From positions 1 through 46,711 of the forward strand of contig JBDSZL010000069.1 of the NCBI GenBank assembly GCA_039925145.1: DNA of 46,711 nt, given 5' to 3'. Both the position numbers and the translations under genes were made by a program. Each line of letters starts with the position of its first letter. Positions within the stretch are counted from its first letter, which is position 1. Positions 13,752-21,441 of the stretch are shown here, piece after piece. Under the pieces are notes generated by a model. It did no database searches. It worked only from the letters and a program-made list of their open reading frames with translations, and was not told where the DNA came from. The stretch comes from JBDSZL01 sp039925145. Lineage in GTDB: Bacteria; Acidobacteriota; Vicinamibacteria; Vicinamibacterales; SCN-69-37.

Positions 13752-15446
13752 TCAGCGGGGCACAGGAATCCATCCTCCGTTGACGCAAAGCCCCTTCAAC
13801 GAGGTGAGCGTCGCAAACGGATCTGGGCCCACGCAGCCGGCAGGCGGCGGAGGCGGAGGAGGTGTCGGTGAGCCACTACCGGAGCTCGGCGGTAGCACCG
13901 CTCCGGGCGGCAGCCACCCGCCGTTGACGCACGTCCCCCCGCCGAGTGACGTGAACGGATCGGGCGTCTGGCAACCGGTGCCCGTCGGCGGCGGAGGTGG
14001 CGTGGGCGGGGCCGCCGGAACGGCTCCGGGAGGCAGCCACCCACCGTTGACGCACGTTCCGCCACCGAGCGACGCGAACGGATCGGGCGTGGCGCAGGTG
14101 CCGCTGCTCGGTGGAGGTGTCGTAGGGGGCGGCGGTGCTGGCACTGGGGCTGTCGATCCGGGCGGCAGCCACCCGCCGTTGACGCACGTGCCGCCGCCAA
14201 GCGAGGCGAAGGGGTCGGGTATGGTGCAGCTATTCACCGGTCCCCCGCCACTGGTCCCGCTCAGGCGAAACACCGCGCCGCCAGACAGACTCAGCAGGTA
14301 AACCTCACCGGCGGCATCCACGCCGAAACTCGACGTGTTCACCGCGGCGAGCCCGAGTCCCAGAACTTCCGACCGATCGGTGGCGGTGGCCTGTCCTGTC
14401 AGCGGATTCACGTCGAGCCCGAGGGTCCACACGCGCTGACTCACGAAGTCCGCGAAGATGTAGCGCCCGCGCATGGCCGCTCCGAGTGCGGTTCCCCGAT
14501 AGATGACCCCGCCGATGACGGTGGCCCCCGTATCGCGGCCGTACTCGAAAATCGGATTGGTCATCGGGCTGAAAACCGCCGCGGTCGTCACGTTGTCGTG
14601 CGACCCCTCGCGATAGGGCCATCCGTAGTTGCGGCCGCCGGCTCCAGCCGGTTCGTAGTCGATTTCCTCCCAGGCGCCCTGGCCCACATCGCCGATGATC
14701 AATGCTCCGGTGCCGCCATGCGCAGGATCGTCGAAGCTCCAGCGCCACGGGTTGCGCAGACCGAAGTCCCAGATCTCTGGGAGTACGTTGCCACGGCCGA
14801 CGAACGGGTTGTCGACCGGCACGTCATACCCTTCTGGATCGCTGGTGCTCACCGATACGTTCAGCCGCAGCATCTTGCCCAGCAGCGACATCGGGTTTTG
14901 TGCATTCTGGAACGGGTCGTTGGCGCTGCCGCCGTCGCCAAGTCCGACGTAGAGGAACCCGTCGGGACCAAAGGCCAGATTGCCGCCATTGTGATTGGAG
15001 GCCGGCTGCACGATATAAGGCAACCCGCCTGGCCAGACCAGATCTTTGCGGGTGTTGACATCGGCGTGCAGCAGGTCGGTCGTGCAGGTGAAGCGCGCAA
15101 TGACCGTGTTGCCGTTGCTATCCGTGAAGTTCACAAACACGCGTCCGTCGATGGCGTAGGTCGGAGAGAACGCGAGGCCGAGTAGTCCCTGCTCTCCTCC
15201 AGCCGAGATTGCACCCGTGAGATCGAGATACGCGCCGGGCTGAAGCACGTTGTTTCGCAGCACTCGCACGCGGCCAATCTGCTCGACGACGACCTGGACG
15301 GCAGGATCGGAGGGCATCTGCACGAAGCCGACGGGCAGGACGAGTCCAGTGGCCACCTGCTGCACCACCAACTGCGCGCCCACGAGGCTCGGATACAGAA
15401 CAAACAGCAGTAGAACGACGAGGCCGCGGGATGCACGTCGGATCAT
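13752..15446 (-). CDS. PQQ-dependent sugar dehydrogenase-like propeller with four C-terminal Cys repeats
   Basis: This 564-residue protein from the ATG at 15446 has a signal peptide (about 1-23, LYPSLVGAQ). Next comes a six-bladed propeller of the soluble glucose dehydrogenase/aldose dehydrogenase type. Landmarks include GEQGLLGLAFSP, NHNGGNLAFGPDGFLYVGLG, GLRNPWRWSFD, IGDVGQGAWEEIDY and NYGWPYREGSH, which in the family line the PQQ and calcium site (GLRNPWR, DVGQ-W-EE). After residue 406 the protein changes to four repeats of about 24 residues separated by Pro-rich linkers. The repeats contain two cysteines each. The domain oxidises aldoses in known members, but the substrate here is unknown. 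No ribosome site is evident at the start. It is divergent from the cytochrome/propeller gene. Confidence 0.87.
   Translation of the reverse strand: MIRRASRGLVVLLLFVLYPSLVGAQLVVQQVATGLVLPVGFVQMPSDPAVQVVVEQIGRVRVLRNNVLQPGAYLDLTGAISAGGEQGLLGLAFSPTYAIDGRVFVNFTDSNGNTVIARFTCTTDLLHADVNTRKDLVWPGGLPYIVQPASNHNGGNLAFGPDGFLYVGLGDGGSANDPFQNAQNPMSLLGKMLRLNVSVSTSDPEGYDVPVDNPFVGRGNVLPEIWDFGLRNPWRWSFDDPAHGGTGALIIGDVGQGAWEEIDYEPAGAGGRNYGWPYREGSHDNVTTAAVFSPMTNPIFEYGRDTGATVIGGVIYRGTALGAAMRGRYIFADFVSQRVWTLGLDVNPLTGQATATDRSEVLGLGLAAVNTSSFGVDAAGEVYLLSLSGGAVFRLSGTSGGGPVNSCTIPDPFASLGGGTCVNGGWLPPGSTAPVPAPPPPTTPPPSSGTCATPDPFASLGGGTCVNGGWLPPGAVPAAPPTPPPPPTGTGCQTPDPFTSLGGGTCVNGGWLPPGAVLPPSSGSGSPTPPPPPPPAGCVGPDPFATLTSLKGLCVNGGWIPVPR
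13755..14228 (-). repeat. Four tandem Cys/PDPF/CVNGGW repeats (protein-level) with Pro-rich spacers
   Basis: These bases encode residues 407-564. Units begin C-x-x-PDPF-x-(S/T)L, continue GGGTCVNGGW and end LPPG. The first three differ at few positions (CTIPDPFASL, CATPDPFASL, CQTPDPFTSL). The fourth is diverged (CVGPDPFATLTSLKGLCVNG) and ends the protein. Spacers of about 17-22 residues are Pro, Ser and Thr-rich. The two cysteines per unit probably form a disulfide in the periplasm. I do not know a named domain with this pattern. Confidence 0.85.
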
Positions 15447-15674
15447 GGGGGGCTTGGCTGCAAATGCGGTGCCCCGACGTGCATCGTCTAATCCTGAGTG
15501 CCGCGGCACGCGCCCGCGGAGACCTGACAAATATCGCGTGCACATCCGGCGCGACCTGGCCGTTCGTGCGCGATTCCGACCCCGGCGCCCTCGGCCGGCC
15601 TACATTGCCCGCGCGTACGAATTCGTGCGAGCAAGGCTATGCTCAGACCATCGTTCTGTCATCTGGAGGGGTCC

Positions 15675-16919
15675 ATGTCGAAACTGCTCGTTGGCCCTGC
15701 AATCGGCCTGCTCGTCCTCGCGGCGGCGTTGCCTCTACGGGGTCAGGCTCCGGGGCGGGGCCGGGGCGCACCCGTGACACTTCCGGAGGGTCCCGGCAGG
15801 GCATCAGTCGAAGCGTTCTGTTCGCGGTGCCACTCGCTGAACCTGATCGTGAACTCGGGAGGCTTCACCCGCACCGGTTGGGAGGAGGTCATCGGCACGA
15901 TGGTGCAGATGCCGAAGGAGCAGAGTGCGGTGATTGCCGGCTACCTCGCCACGAGCTTCCCAGAACAGCCTCGACCGCAACCCGTGCTGATTGATGGGCC
16001 GACGAAGGTCTCGTTCAAAGAGTGGGACTTGCCGACACTCGGATCGCGGCCCCACGATCCGCTGGCCACACCGGATGGTGCCCTCTGGTACACGGGCATG
16101 TTCTCGAACACGCTGGGCCGTGTCGACACGGCGACCGGACAGATTCGCGAGTACCCGGTCACGACCCCTGACTCGGGTCCGCATGGGCTCACCGCTGACG
16201 CGAGCGGCCAGATCTGGTTCACCGCCAATTCCAAGGGATACATCGGCAGGCTCGATCCAGCGACGGGAGCCGTGAAGGAGTTCGCTCTCCCGGCAAACGT
16301 TCGCGACCCGCACACGCCGCTCTTCGACAAGCAGGGGATCCTCTGGTTCACCGCTCAGTCCTCGAACGTCATCGGGCGCCTGGATCCAAAGACGGGCGAC
16401 ATCAAGATTGCCACCTCGCCCACGCCTCGTTCTAATCCCTATGGCATGGTCTTCGACTCTCACGGCGTGCCGTTCGTGGTCGACTTCGGCACCAACAAAA
16501 TCGCGCGTGTCGATCCCGCGACCATGGAAATCAAGGAGTACGTGCTGCCGAATCCAGACACGCGGCCTCGGCGCATCGCGATCACGAGCGACGATGTGCT
16601 GTGGTACGCGGACTACTCGCGAGGGTATCTGGGTCGCTTCGATCCGAAGACGGGACAGGCCAAGGAGTGGCCTTCACCGGGCGGGCCCAGATCGCAGCCA
16701 TACGGCATCGCGGCGCTTAACGACGTCATCTGGTACAGCGAGTCTGCGGTGCGACCCAACACGATGGTCCGGTTTGATCCGAAGAACGAAAAGTTTCAGA
16801 CGTGGGTCATCCCGGGCGGCGGCGGCGTTGTCCGGAATATGGTGACGACCAAGGACGGCAACCTTGGGATTGCCGAAAGTGGCCGTAACAAAGTCGGACT
16901 GGTGATCGTCGGCAAGTAG
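15675..16919 (+). CDS. Cytochrome c / virginiamycin B lyase-like propeller fusion
   Basis: An ATG at 15675 with GGAGGG at 15665-15670 gives 414 residues. After a signal peptide (about 1-24) comes a short cytochrome-like region with CSRCH at residues 49-53 and a distal part rich in Met (MVQMPKEQ). From about residue 105 the chain is a seven-bladed-type propeller with repeated G-x-I/L-x-R-x-D-P-x-T-G units (TLGRVDTATGQIREY, YIGRLDPATGAVKEF, VIGRLDPKTGDI). This resembles Vgb streptogramin lyase. Because a haem domain is fused and the context is metabolic, I think it is a redox or ligand-binding periplasmic protein rather than an antibiotic lyase. It is divergent from the sugar dehydrogenase-like gene. 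Confidence 0.82.
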   Translation: MSKLLVGPAIGLLVLAAALPLRGQAPGRGRGAPVTLPEGPGRASVEAFCSRCHSLNLIVNSGGFTRTGWEEVIGTMVQMPKEQSAVIAGYLATSFPEQPRPQPVLIDGPTKVSFKEWDLPTLGSRPHDPLATPDGALWYTGMFSNTLGRVDTATGQIREYPVTTPDSGPHGLTADASGQIWFTANSKGYIGRLDPATGAVKEFALPANVRDPHTPLFDKQGILWFTAQSSNVIGRLDPKTGDIKIATSPTPRSNPYGMVFDSHGVPFVVDFGTNKIARVDPATMEIKEYVLPNPDTRPRRIAITSDDVLWYADYSRGYLGRFDPKTGQAKEWPSPGGPRSQPYGIAALNDVIWYSESAVRPNTMVRFDPKNEKFQTWVIPGGGGVVRNMVTTKDGNLGIAESGRNKVGLVIVGK

Positions 16920-16924
16920 CCGAC
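16908..16924. terminator. Short hairpin between convergent genes
   Basis: GTCGGC (16908-16913) pairs with GCCGAC (16919-16924) around a 5-base loop that contains the TAG stop of the propeller gene. It lies 2 bases from the convergent gene's stop. It is short and lacks a T-run, so it is only a weak candidate terminator. Confidence 0.3.
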
Positions 16925-16925
16925 C

Positions 16926-17510
16926 TTACCGTAGTTGCGCCACAACTGACGTCAGCACCCGAGGAGTTCGCGGCCGGGCGCCCTCGCTCGAGGTCGCTCC
17001 GACCGCCTGCGCCGACGCGCCCAGGTGGAACACCGAACGGTCGCCGTTGTCGTCTGGTGAGATGCCATGCCGGCGTCTGGACAGCACCAGCATGGTGCCG
17101 AGCACGATGCCGCCGGCCACGCCAACCACCGTAAGCCACCACGCTTGGGGCAGCACGAGCGTGATGAACACAATGACGGTGAGCAGGCCCAGTCCGCCAA
17201 TGCCGTTGACTGGAATTCCGCTCATGTTGATTTCGACGGGTGGCATCTCCGACATCGGCAAGCTGGATAGGGCGGAGGGGTGGCTCTGGGAGCCCAGCCC
17301 GAACAGCGAGGGCGCACGCTGCGGCACCAGGCGACGGGGGTGGCAGTGCGCCGGCCGGCACACGACAGCGGACATCACCTGGCGCCAAAACCATGGGTTA
17401 GACCTCCGCCGTTGGTATTCTTCGAGCAAATCCCCCACCAGCGGCTGGTCGTCTCCGATCGCCCACTTCAGTAATGACAGCGCAATGCGAGGAGGATCGA
17501 ACACGGTCAT
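16926..17510 (-). CDS. Membrane protein of unknown function paired with PadR regulator
   Basis: This 194-residue protein starts at an ATG (17510) that overlaps the padR stop by four bases (ATGA), so its translation depends on padR. The N-terminus has PPRIALSLLKWAIGDDQPLV followed by GDLLEEYQRRRS and WFWRQVMSAV. This block is common in Acidobacteriota proteins and in the N-terminal part of macrolide-exporter-like permeases next to PadR genes. After a spacer there are two strong hydrophobic segments (GIGGLGLLTVIVFITLVLP and WLTVVGVAGGIVLGTMLVL). It has no transport or enzyme motif. It may be a reduced form of a larger permease-associated protein. Confidence 0.7.
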   Translation of the reverse strand: MTVFDPPRIALSLLKWAIGDDQPLVGDLLEEYQRRRSNPWFWRQVMSAVVCRPAHCHPRRLVPQRAPSLFGLGSQSHPSALSSLPMSEMPPVEINMSGIPVNGIGGLGLLTVIVFITLVLPQAWWLTVVGVAGGIVLGTMLVLSRRRHGISPDDNGDRSVFHLGASAQAVGATSSEGARPRTPRVLTSVVAQLR

Positions 17511-17845
17511 GATCGCCTGCCTTTCAATTGCAGTTGAGGAATGTCGCTCCACAATGCGACGAGCGCGCGTTGCGTCTCTCGCACGGCGGTGAGGCCGGTC
17601 GGTGTGAGCGAGAAGAATCGTTTAGCGCGGCCGCCCCGTTCGGGTGTGGGATCGCCGATGGTCGAGACCACAAGGCTGTTAGCCTCGAGGCGATCGAGCG
17701 CTGCGTAGACGGCGGCCAGGACCACACGCCGGCCGCCAGTGCTTTCGACTTCCCTAGCGATGGTAACGCCGTAGGCCTGGTCGCCGACCCGCAGGATGCC
17801 GAGCAGGATCATCAATTCGAAGTCGGTCAGCAGACTGCGCGCCAT
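17507..17845 (-). CDS. PadR-family transcriptional regulator
   Basis: This 112-residue protein is a winged helix of the PadR family. It opens with LTDFELMILLGILRVGDQ, AYGVTIAREVE, then VLAAVYAALDRLEANSLV and ERGGRAKRFFSLTPTGLTAV. These are the helix-turn-helix, recognition helix and wing of the family. PadR proteins are usually repressors of stress or membrane genes and control their own operon. Here the operon is padR plus the membrane protein that overlaps it. A near-perfect promoter and an 11-base palindrome lie directly upstream. The message is predicted to be leaderless or nearly so. The C-terminal dimerisation helix is short, so it is a minimal PadR. Confidence 0.92.
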   Translation of the reverse strand: MARSLLTDFELMILLGILRVGDQAYGVTIAREVESTGGRRVVLAAVYAALDRLEANSLVVSTIGDPTPERGGRAKRFFSLTPTGLTAVRETQRALVALWSDIPQLQLKGRRS

Positions 17846-17851
17846 TTATTC

Positions 17852-17862
17852 TCATATTATGA
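17852..17862 (-). promoter_or_regulatory. Palindrome over padR -10: possible operator
   Basis: The minus strand reads TCATAATATGA, a perfect palindrome (TCATA-A-TATGA) that overlaps the -10 box at 17856-17861. A site there would block polymerase and is the expected place for PadR autorepression. The binding itself is inferred. Confidence 0.5.
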
Positions 17863-17883
17863 ACAAACGCTGAGGACTGTCAA
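17856..17883 (-). promoter_or_regulatory. padR promoter (TTGACA-16-CATAAT)
   Basis: On the minus strand TTGACA occupies 17883-17878 and CATAAT 17861-17856, with a 16-base spacer. Transcription should begin near 17849, only about four bases before the ATG at 17845, so the padR message would be nearly leaderless. This is the best sigma-70-type promoter in the window. Confidence 0.7.
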
Positions 17884-18037
17884 TACCAAGCCCTTCATGA
17901 AGGCGCGTGCCCTGTCATTCTCACAATTTTTTCGCCGGCCTATCTGCGATGTGACAAATGTCGCAGACAGCGTGTCGATCGATCGTGGAAAATGCAGCGT
18001 CAGAATCGCCACGCCCGAAGTAACACCGGAGACGTCA

Positions 18038-18259
18038 ATGCACGACCTCGATCGAGCCAACGAATGCTTTAACCGTTTCGTTGCGGCGTCCAACCAGGCG
18101 GAGCAGGCTTTGAAAGAGCTGCTCGCCATCCTGGCGACTCAGCAGACGAGCGCCAGCCACATCCGGCCGCCTGCGGCCTCATCCAGACTTCCTACCGCGC
18201 GCGCCGAACAGGCCGGCCGCGCCTGGCCTGCCCTGGTCATCCGTCAAACAGAAGCGTAG
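18038..18259 (+). CDS. Small helical protein of unknown function
   Basis: A 73-codon frame begins with ATG at 18038, with CCGGAGAC upstream. Residues 2-37 (DLDRANECFNRF to LLAILATQQ) would form one long amphipathic helix; the remainder is Ala/Arg-rich and probably disordered. It has no known domain. It lies between the divergent padR promoter and the end of the DUF882 gene, so it is the only plus-strand gene candidate here. The helix and the ribosome-like site favour a real gene, but no comparison is available. Confidence 0.4.
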   Translation: MHDLDRANECFNRFVAASNQAEQALKELLAILATQQTSASHIRPPAASSRLPTARAEQAGRAWPALVIRQTEA

Positions 18260-18337
18260 TCCGAGTCCAGCGCAGCCACCTTTCATTCCGCCAGCCGCCG
18301 TAATCACGGGATTGCGGCGGCTGACCCGCACGGCGTC

Positions 18338-18904
18338 TTACCAGCTGCGAACGCGGCCCACATCCACGTGGACGAAGTCCGACGAGGGGTAATATCCGAC
18401 ACCACCCAACCGCAATGCCAAGGCGGCGCGATGAAGGCTCGCGAGTGGCACATCGGCGAGGCGGATGTCGATGGCCTGTCCCTTCATGTGCAAGCTGCCT
18501 GACGCGACGCCCTCGCTGTGCTGCCGGAGCATGGCGTTGGTGACGGGAGATCGATACCCGGAGATCACTTGAAATGGCCGAGCCGCCTTGGTCGTCGACG
18601 CCAGCTGATGCAGCAAGTCGAGCAGCGCCGGCTCGATTACGTGGATATCGCCCGTCCGGAAGTCGCGCAGGAAATGATTCACGGTCGCCAGCGCGTCGGG
18701 TAGGTAGCGTCCGCCACTGAAATACTCCACCTGCAGCCGCTCGGCCGTGTGGGTATGAACAAAATTGAGCCCACGCGGGGCCAGCACCGAGGCGGACACC
18801 ACGCGCGGCATGGCGATCAACGGAAGCGCGCCCGCGACTGTGGTGATGAATGAACGACGGGAGACCGCACGACACGGACTGTCGCGGAATTGCTCTGGCG
18901 TCAC
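18338..18904 (-). CDS. Tat-exported DUF882 (YcbK-like, M15-type) peptidase
   Basis: I choose the GTG at 18904, because GGAGG lies 8 bases before it. A TTG-started form from 18985 is open but has no such site. The 188-residue protein starts with a twin-arginine signal (SRRSFITTVAGALPL). It then has the DUF882 pattern: VISGYRSPVTNAML, SGSLHMKGQAIDIRL and SSDFVHVDVG. The H...D and final H-x-D are the zinc ligands of the D,D-carboxypeptidase-like M15 fold. Such proteins trim or bind peptidoglycan in the periplasm. It follows the cardiolipin synthase gene closely on the same strand (91 bases from the chosen start, about 10 from the longest frame). Confidence 0.82.
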   Translation of the reverse strand: MTPEQFRDSPCRAVSRRSFITTVAGALPLIAMPRVVSASVLAPRGLNFVHTHTAERLQVEYFSGGRYLPDALATVNHFLRDFRTGDIHVIEPALLDLLHQLASTTKAARPFQVISGYRSPVTNAMLRQHSEGVASGSLHMKGQAIDIRLADVPLASLHRAALALRLGGVGYYPSSDFVHVDVGRVRSW

Positions 18905-18995
18905 GGCTGGGGCCTCCGTTGGTCGGACGGGCAGTGGCGCGAACGCCCGTCTTTCGAGTGTCGCAGTCCGGACCGGGCCTGTCAATGAGTTGGGG

Positions 18996-20534
18996 TCAGA
19001 CCTGCGCCTCGAGGAGCGATGCCCAGACCTCGCCCGCCTTGATCAGCACACTGCGACGGCGCCAGGTCTCGAGGCGGATGGGATCGCAGGCCTCGAGGTC
19101 GCGCTCGAATGTCGCGGCGAGCTCTGCGGCAAGCTCGCGATGGAAGACGCAGACATTGCTCTCTTCGTTGTGCGCAAACGAACGGTTGTCGAAGTTTGCC
19201 GTGCCGATCGTCGCCCACACGCCATCCACCACCATCATCTTGTGGTGCAGCATCGTCCGGTTGTATTCGAAGATCGGGATGTCGGCCTGGAGCAGCGCGC
19301 CGTACAGGCGCACGCTGTTCCACCGCGCGAGCCGGCTGTCGTTATGTACCCCAGACACCATGATCCGCACGTCTACGCCGCGGCGCTTCGCCTCCACGAG
19401 CATTTCGATCGCCACTTCATCAGGAATGAAATATGGGTTGGCGATGAGAATCGACCGACGCGCGCAGGCCACCGACAGGTAATACATGGTGCGCACGCTC
19501 GAGGCACCAATCTCGGGTGAACTGGTAATGGTGAGCGCAGAAACAGGGCCGTCTGATCCGTGCACGGGGTAAAACGGTTCGCCAGACACCAGCTCACCCG
19601 TCGTCTGCAGCCAGTTGTGCGCAAATCCGGTCTGCAGCGGCGCAACGGCCGGTCCCTCGAGACGAACCTGCATATCGCGCCAGTGCCGCGGGCTATCGGC
19701 ATTGCCTTGCCAGTGATCGGCAATCCCGGCACCGCCCGTGAACGCCACCCGTCCGTCGACGATGAGCGACTTGCGGTGAGTGCGATGGTTGAGGCGGCCC
19801 AGGCTGTACCAGTGAATGGGGTTGTACCAGGCAAGCTGGCAACCACCCTGTTCAAGAACCTGGAGAATCTCCTCACCAATCGTCGCGGAGCCGACCGCGT
19901 CGAGGAGAATCTTGACCGGTACGCCCTGACGGGCCTTGCCTGCCAGCGCTTCGGCAAAGCGTTGTCCGATGGCACCAGCCCAGTAGATGTAGGCCTCGAT
20001 GGTGACCGAGGCTCGAGCGCGCGCGATCTCATCGAGCATCCGGGGATAGAACGTGTCGCCGTTGTTCAACACTTCCAGCCGGTTGCCCGGGAGAAACGAG
20101 GCGCCACTCGCCCCCGCAACCGTCGCGAGGAACTCGTCCGATTCCACGTCGAAGTCGTGCTCGAGGCCATAGCGTGGAGGAAACTCGACCGGTGCAATCA
20201 GGTAAGTGATGATGGCGATCGCGGCCGCTGTGAACGCCCAACCGTGCTCGTCCTGCATCGCAGCGACGACGCTCATGACGGCGTAGGGCCACCACCACCA
20301 CAGCACCCGCCGGAATTGCTTCCACGGCGACAACCGGCCCCGCGGCTCCCCGCGCAATTTGGGCGCGAGCCGTTCTCGCCAGTCGCGAGGGATACCTGTT
20401 GTACGACGCGGCTGTCGTACTGTGCCGCGACGCGACGCCGGCAACGCGGGCTCTCCAAGGGCAAGGTCTTCAGGGCTGATGGGCATCAAAGTGTGCGCCG
20501 AGCTACGAAGCTTGCGCACTGCGGTGCGGAGCAA
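18996..20534 (-). CDS. Cardiolipin synthase-type phospholipase D family protein
   Basis: This 512-residue protein has two HKD motifs: HRKSLIVD (His253, Lys255, Asp260) and HHKMMVVD (His430, Lys432, Asp437). Both are followed by the usual G-x-x-x-x-G-(G/T) stretch and, in the second, NFDNRSF. Two hydrophobic segments at about 76-92 and 98-115 anchor it. These features match bacterial ClsA-type cardiolipin synthases, which join two phosphatidylglycerols. The start is uncertain: TTG at 20534 (GAGG about 12 bases before) or ATG at 20486. A basic Arg-rich stretch (residues 35-70) precedes the membrane segments. It is followed by the DUF882 gene. Confidence 0.9.
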   Translation of the reverse strand: MLRTAVRKLRSSAHTLMPISPEDLALGEPALPASRRGTVRQPRRTTGIPRDWRERLAPKLRGEPRGRLSPWKQFRRVLWWWWPYAVMSVVAAMQDEHGWAFTAAAIAIITYLIAPVEFPPRYGLEHDFDVESDEFLATVAGASGASFLPGNRLEVLNNGDTFYPRMLDEIARARASVTIEAYIYWAGAIGQRFAEALAGKARQGVPVKILLDAVGSATIGEEILQVLEQGGCQLAWYNPIHWYSLGRLNHRTHRKSLIVDGRVAFTGGAGIADHWQGNADSPRHWRDMQVRLEGPAVAPLQTGFAHNWLQTTGELVSGEPFYPVHGSDGPVSALTITSSPEIGASSVRTMYYLSVACARRSILIANPYFIPDEVAIEMLVEAKRRGVDVRIMVSGVHNDSRLARWNSVRLYGALLQADIPIFEYNRTMLHHKMMVVDGVWATIGTANFDNRSFAHNEESNVCVFHRELAAELAATFERDLEACDPIRLETWRRRSVLIKAGEVWASLLEAQV

Positions 20535-20567
20535 CTGTCGTACCAGCCTCGCCTGACCGGCGTGGCG

Positions 20568-21440
20568 TTAGTTGTCCAATTCGCGCGGCAGAACCGGCGC
20601 GGTCACCACCGCTTCTGAGTGATGGCTCGCGCGGGGCCGCCACTCGTCGCCCACGCGGTCGAACACATCGGCGGTGAGGCTGGTGAACTGATCCAATTCA
20701 GGCGACCAGGCGTGTCGCTCCACATCGATGCGCGATTCGTGGACACGCAGCACGTTGAACGACCCCAGTTCGCCTCGGGCGCGGCGCGAAATGGTGCCGG
20801 CTTGTACGACGAGCGCCGAGTGTCCGCGGATGCCGTACCGATGCGCCGTTTGGCTGATGTGGCTCACGTGCAGATGGCCAGCGAGAAACAGGTCGACGCC
20901 CACCGTTGCCAGCCACGACATCGCCATTTCAGCGCGTCCGACCAGGTGGTGGGCCTCGTGTCCGTCTGGAATGTCGAACGGATGATGAGTGACGACAATC
21001 TTCACGACATTGGGAGGCGCCATGTTCAGTCGTGCGGTCGCTTGGAGAATCTGCTTAGGATTGAGCCGTCCCGGTCCGTGGCTGAAGGCCATGGAGCGCG
21101 CGCTGTTGAGTCCCACCACGAGAATCTCGGCGTCGGCAAACTCGGGCGACAAATCGTCTGTGATGTGCCGCCGGAAGCCGCGGAGCGGATCGATGAATCG
21201 AGAGGCCAGGTCGAACAGCGGGACATCGTGGTTGCCGGGCACCACCAGGCGGTGAAATGGCAGGCTGTCGAGAAACTCGCGCGCCTGCCGGAACTGGCTG
21301 CGCCGCGCGCGTTGCGTCAGGTCACCTGAAACCGCAATGAGATCGGGGTTCGCCTCGCACACCGCCTGCCTCAGCGGCGGCAGCAGCCGATCGTCGAGTG
21401 CGCCGAAGTGCAAATCGGAGAGGTGGACAATGGTGCGCAT
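20568..21440 (-). CDS. Metallophosphoesterase (calcineurin-like)
   Basis: An ATG at 21440 gives 290 residues; a longer frame runs over the kinase gene upstream. All calcineurin-type metal motifs are seen in order: HLSDLHFG (D-x-H), SGDLTQR (GD), VPGNHDV (GNHD), VTHHPFD (H) and LAGHLHVSH (GHxH). The two-metal active site should hydrolyse phosphodiesters or phosphomonoesters. It begins one base after the stop of the diacylglycerol kinase-like gene, so the two are co-transcribed. A lipid-phosphate substrate such as UDP-diacylglucosamine or cyclic nucleotides is possible but not shown. Confidence 0.87.
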   Translation of the reverse strand: MRTIVHLSDLHFGALDDRLLPPLRQAVCEANPDLIAVSGDLTQRARRSQFRQAREFLDSLPFHRLVVPGNHDVPLFDLASRFIDPLRGFRRHITDDLSPEFADAEILVVGLNSARSMAFSHGPGRLNPKQILQATARLNMAPPNVVKIVVTHHPFDIPDGHEAHHLVGRAEMAMSWLATVGVDLFLAGHLHVSHISQTAHRYGIRGHSALVVQAGTISRRARGELGSFNVLRVHESRIDVERHAWSPELDQFTSLTADVFDRVGDEWRPRASHHSEAVVTAPVLPRELDN

Positions 21441-21441
21441 G

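Noticed and set aside
13755..14228. CRISPR-like regular repeat spacing
   Set aside because: The units are in-frame coding repeats of different spacing with Pro-rich spacers, and no cas genes are present.
13669..14301. Gly/Pro-rich plus-strand frame
   Set aside because: It is the complement of the four Cys/PDPF repeats, so its apparent repeats only mirror the real gene.
17528..18037. Upstream part of a long plus-strand frame over padR
   Set aside because: Runs antisense to padR; only the 3' end from 18038 has a plausible start and helix.
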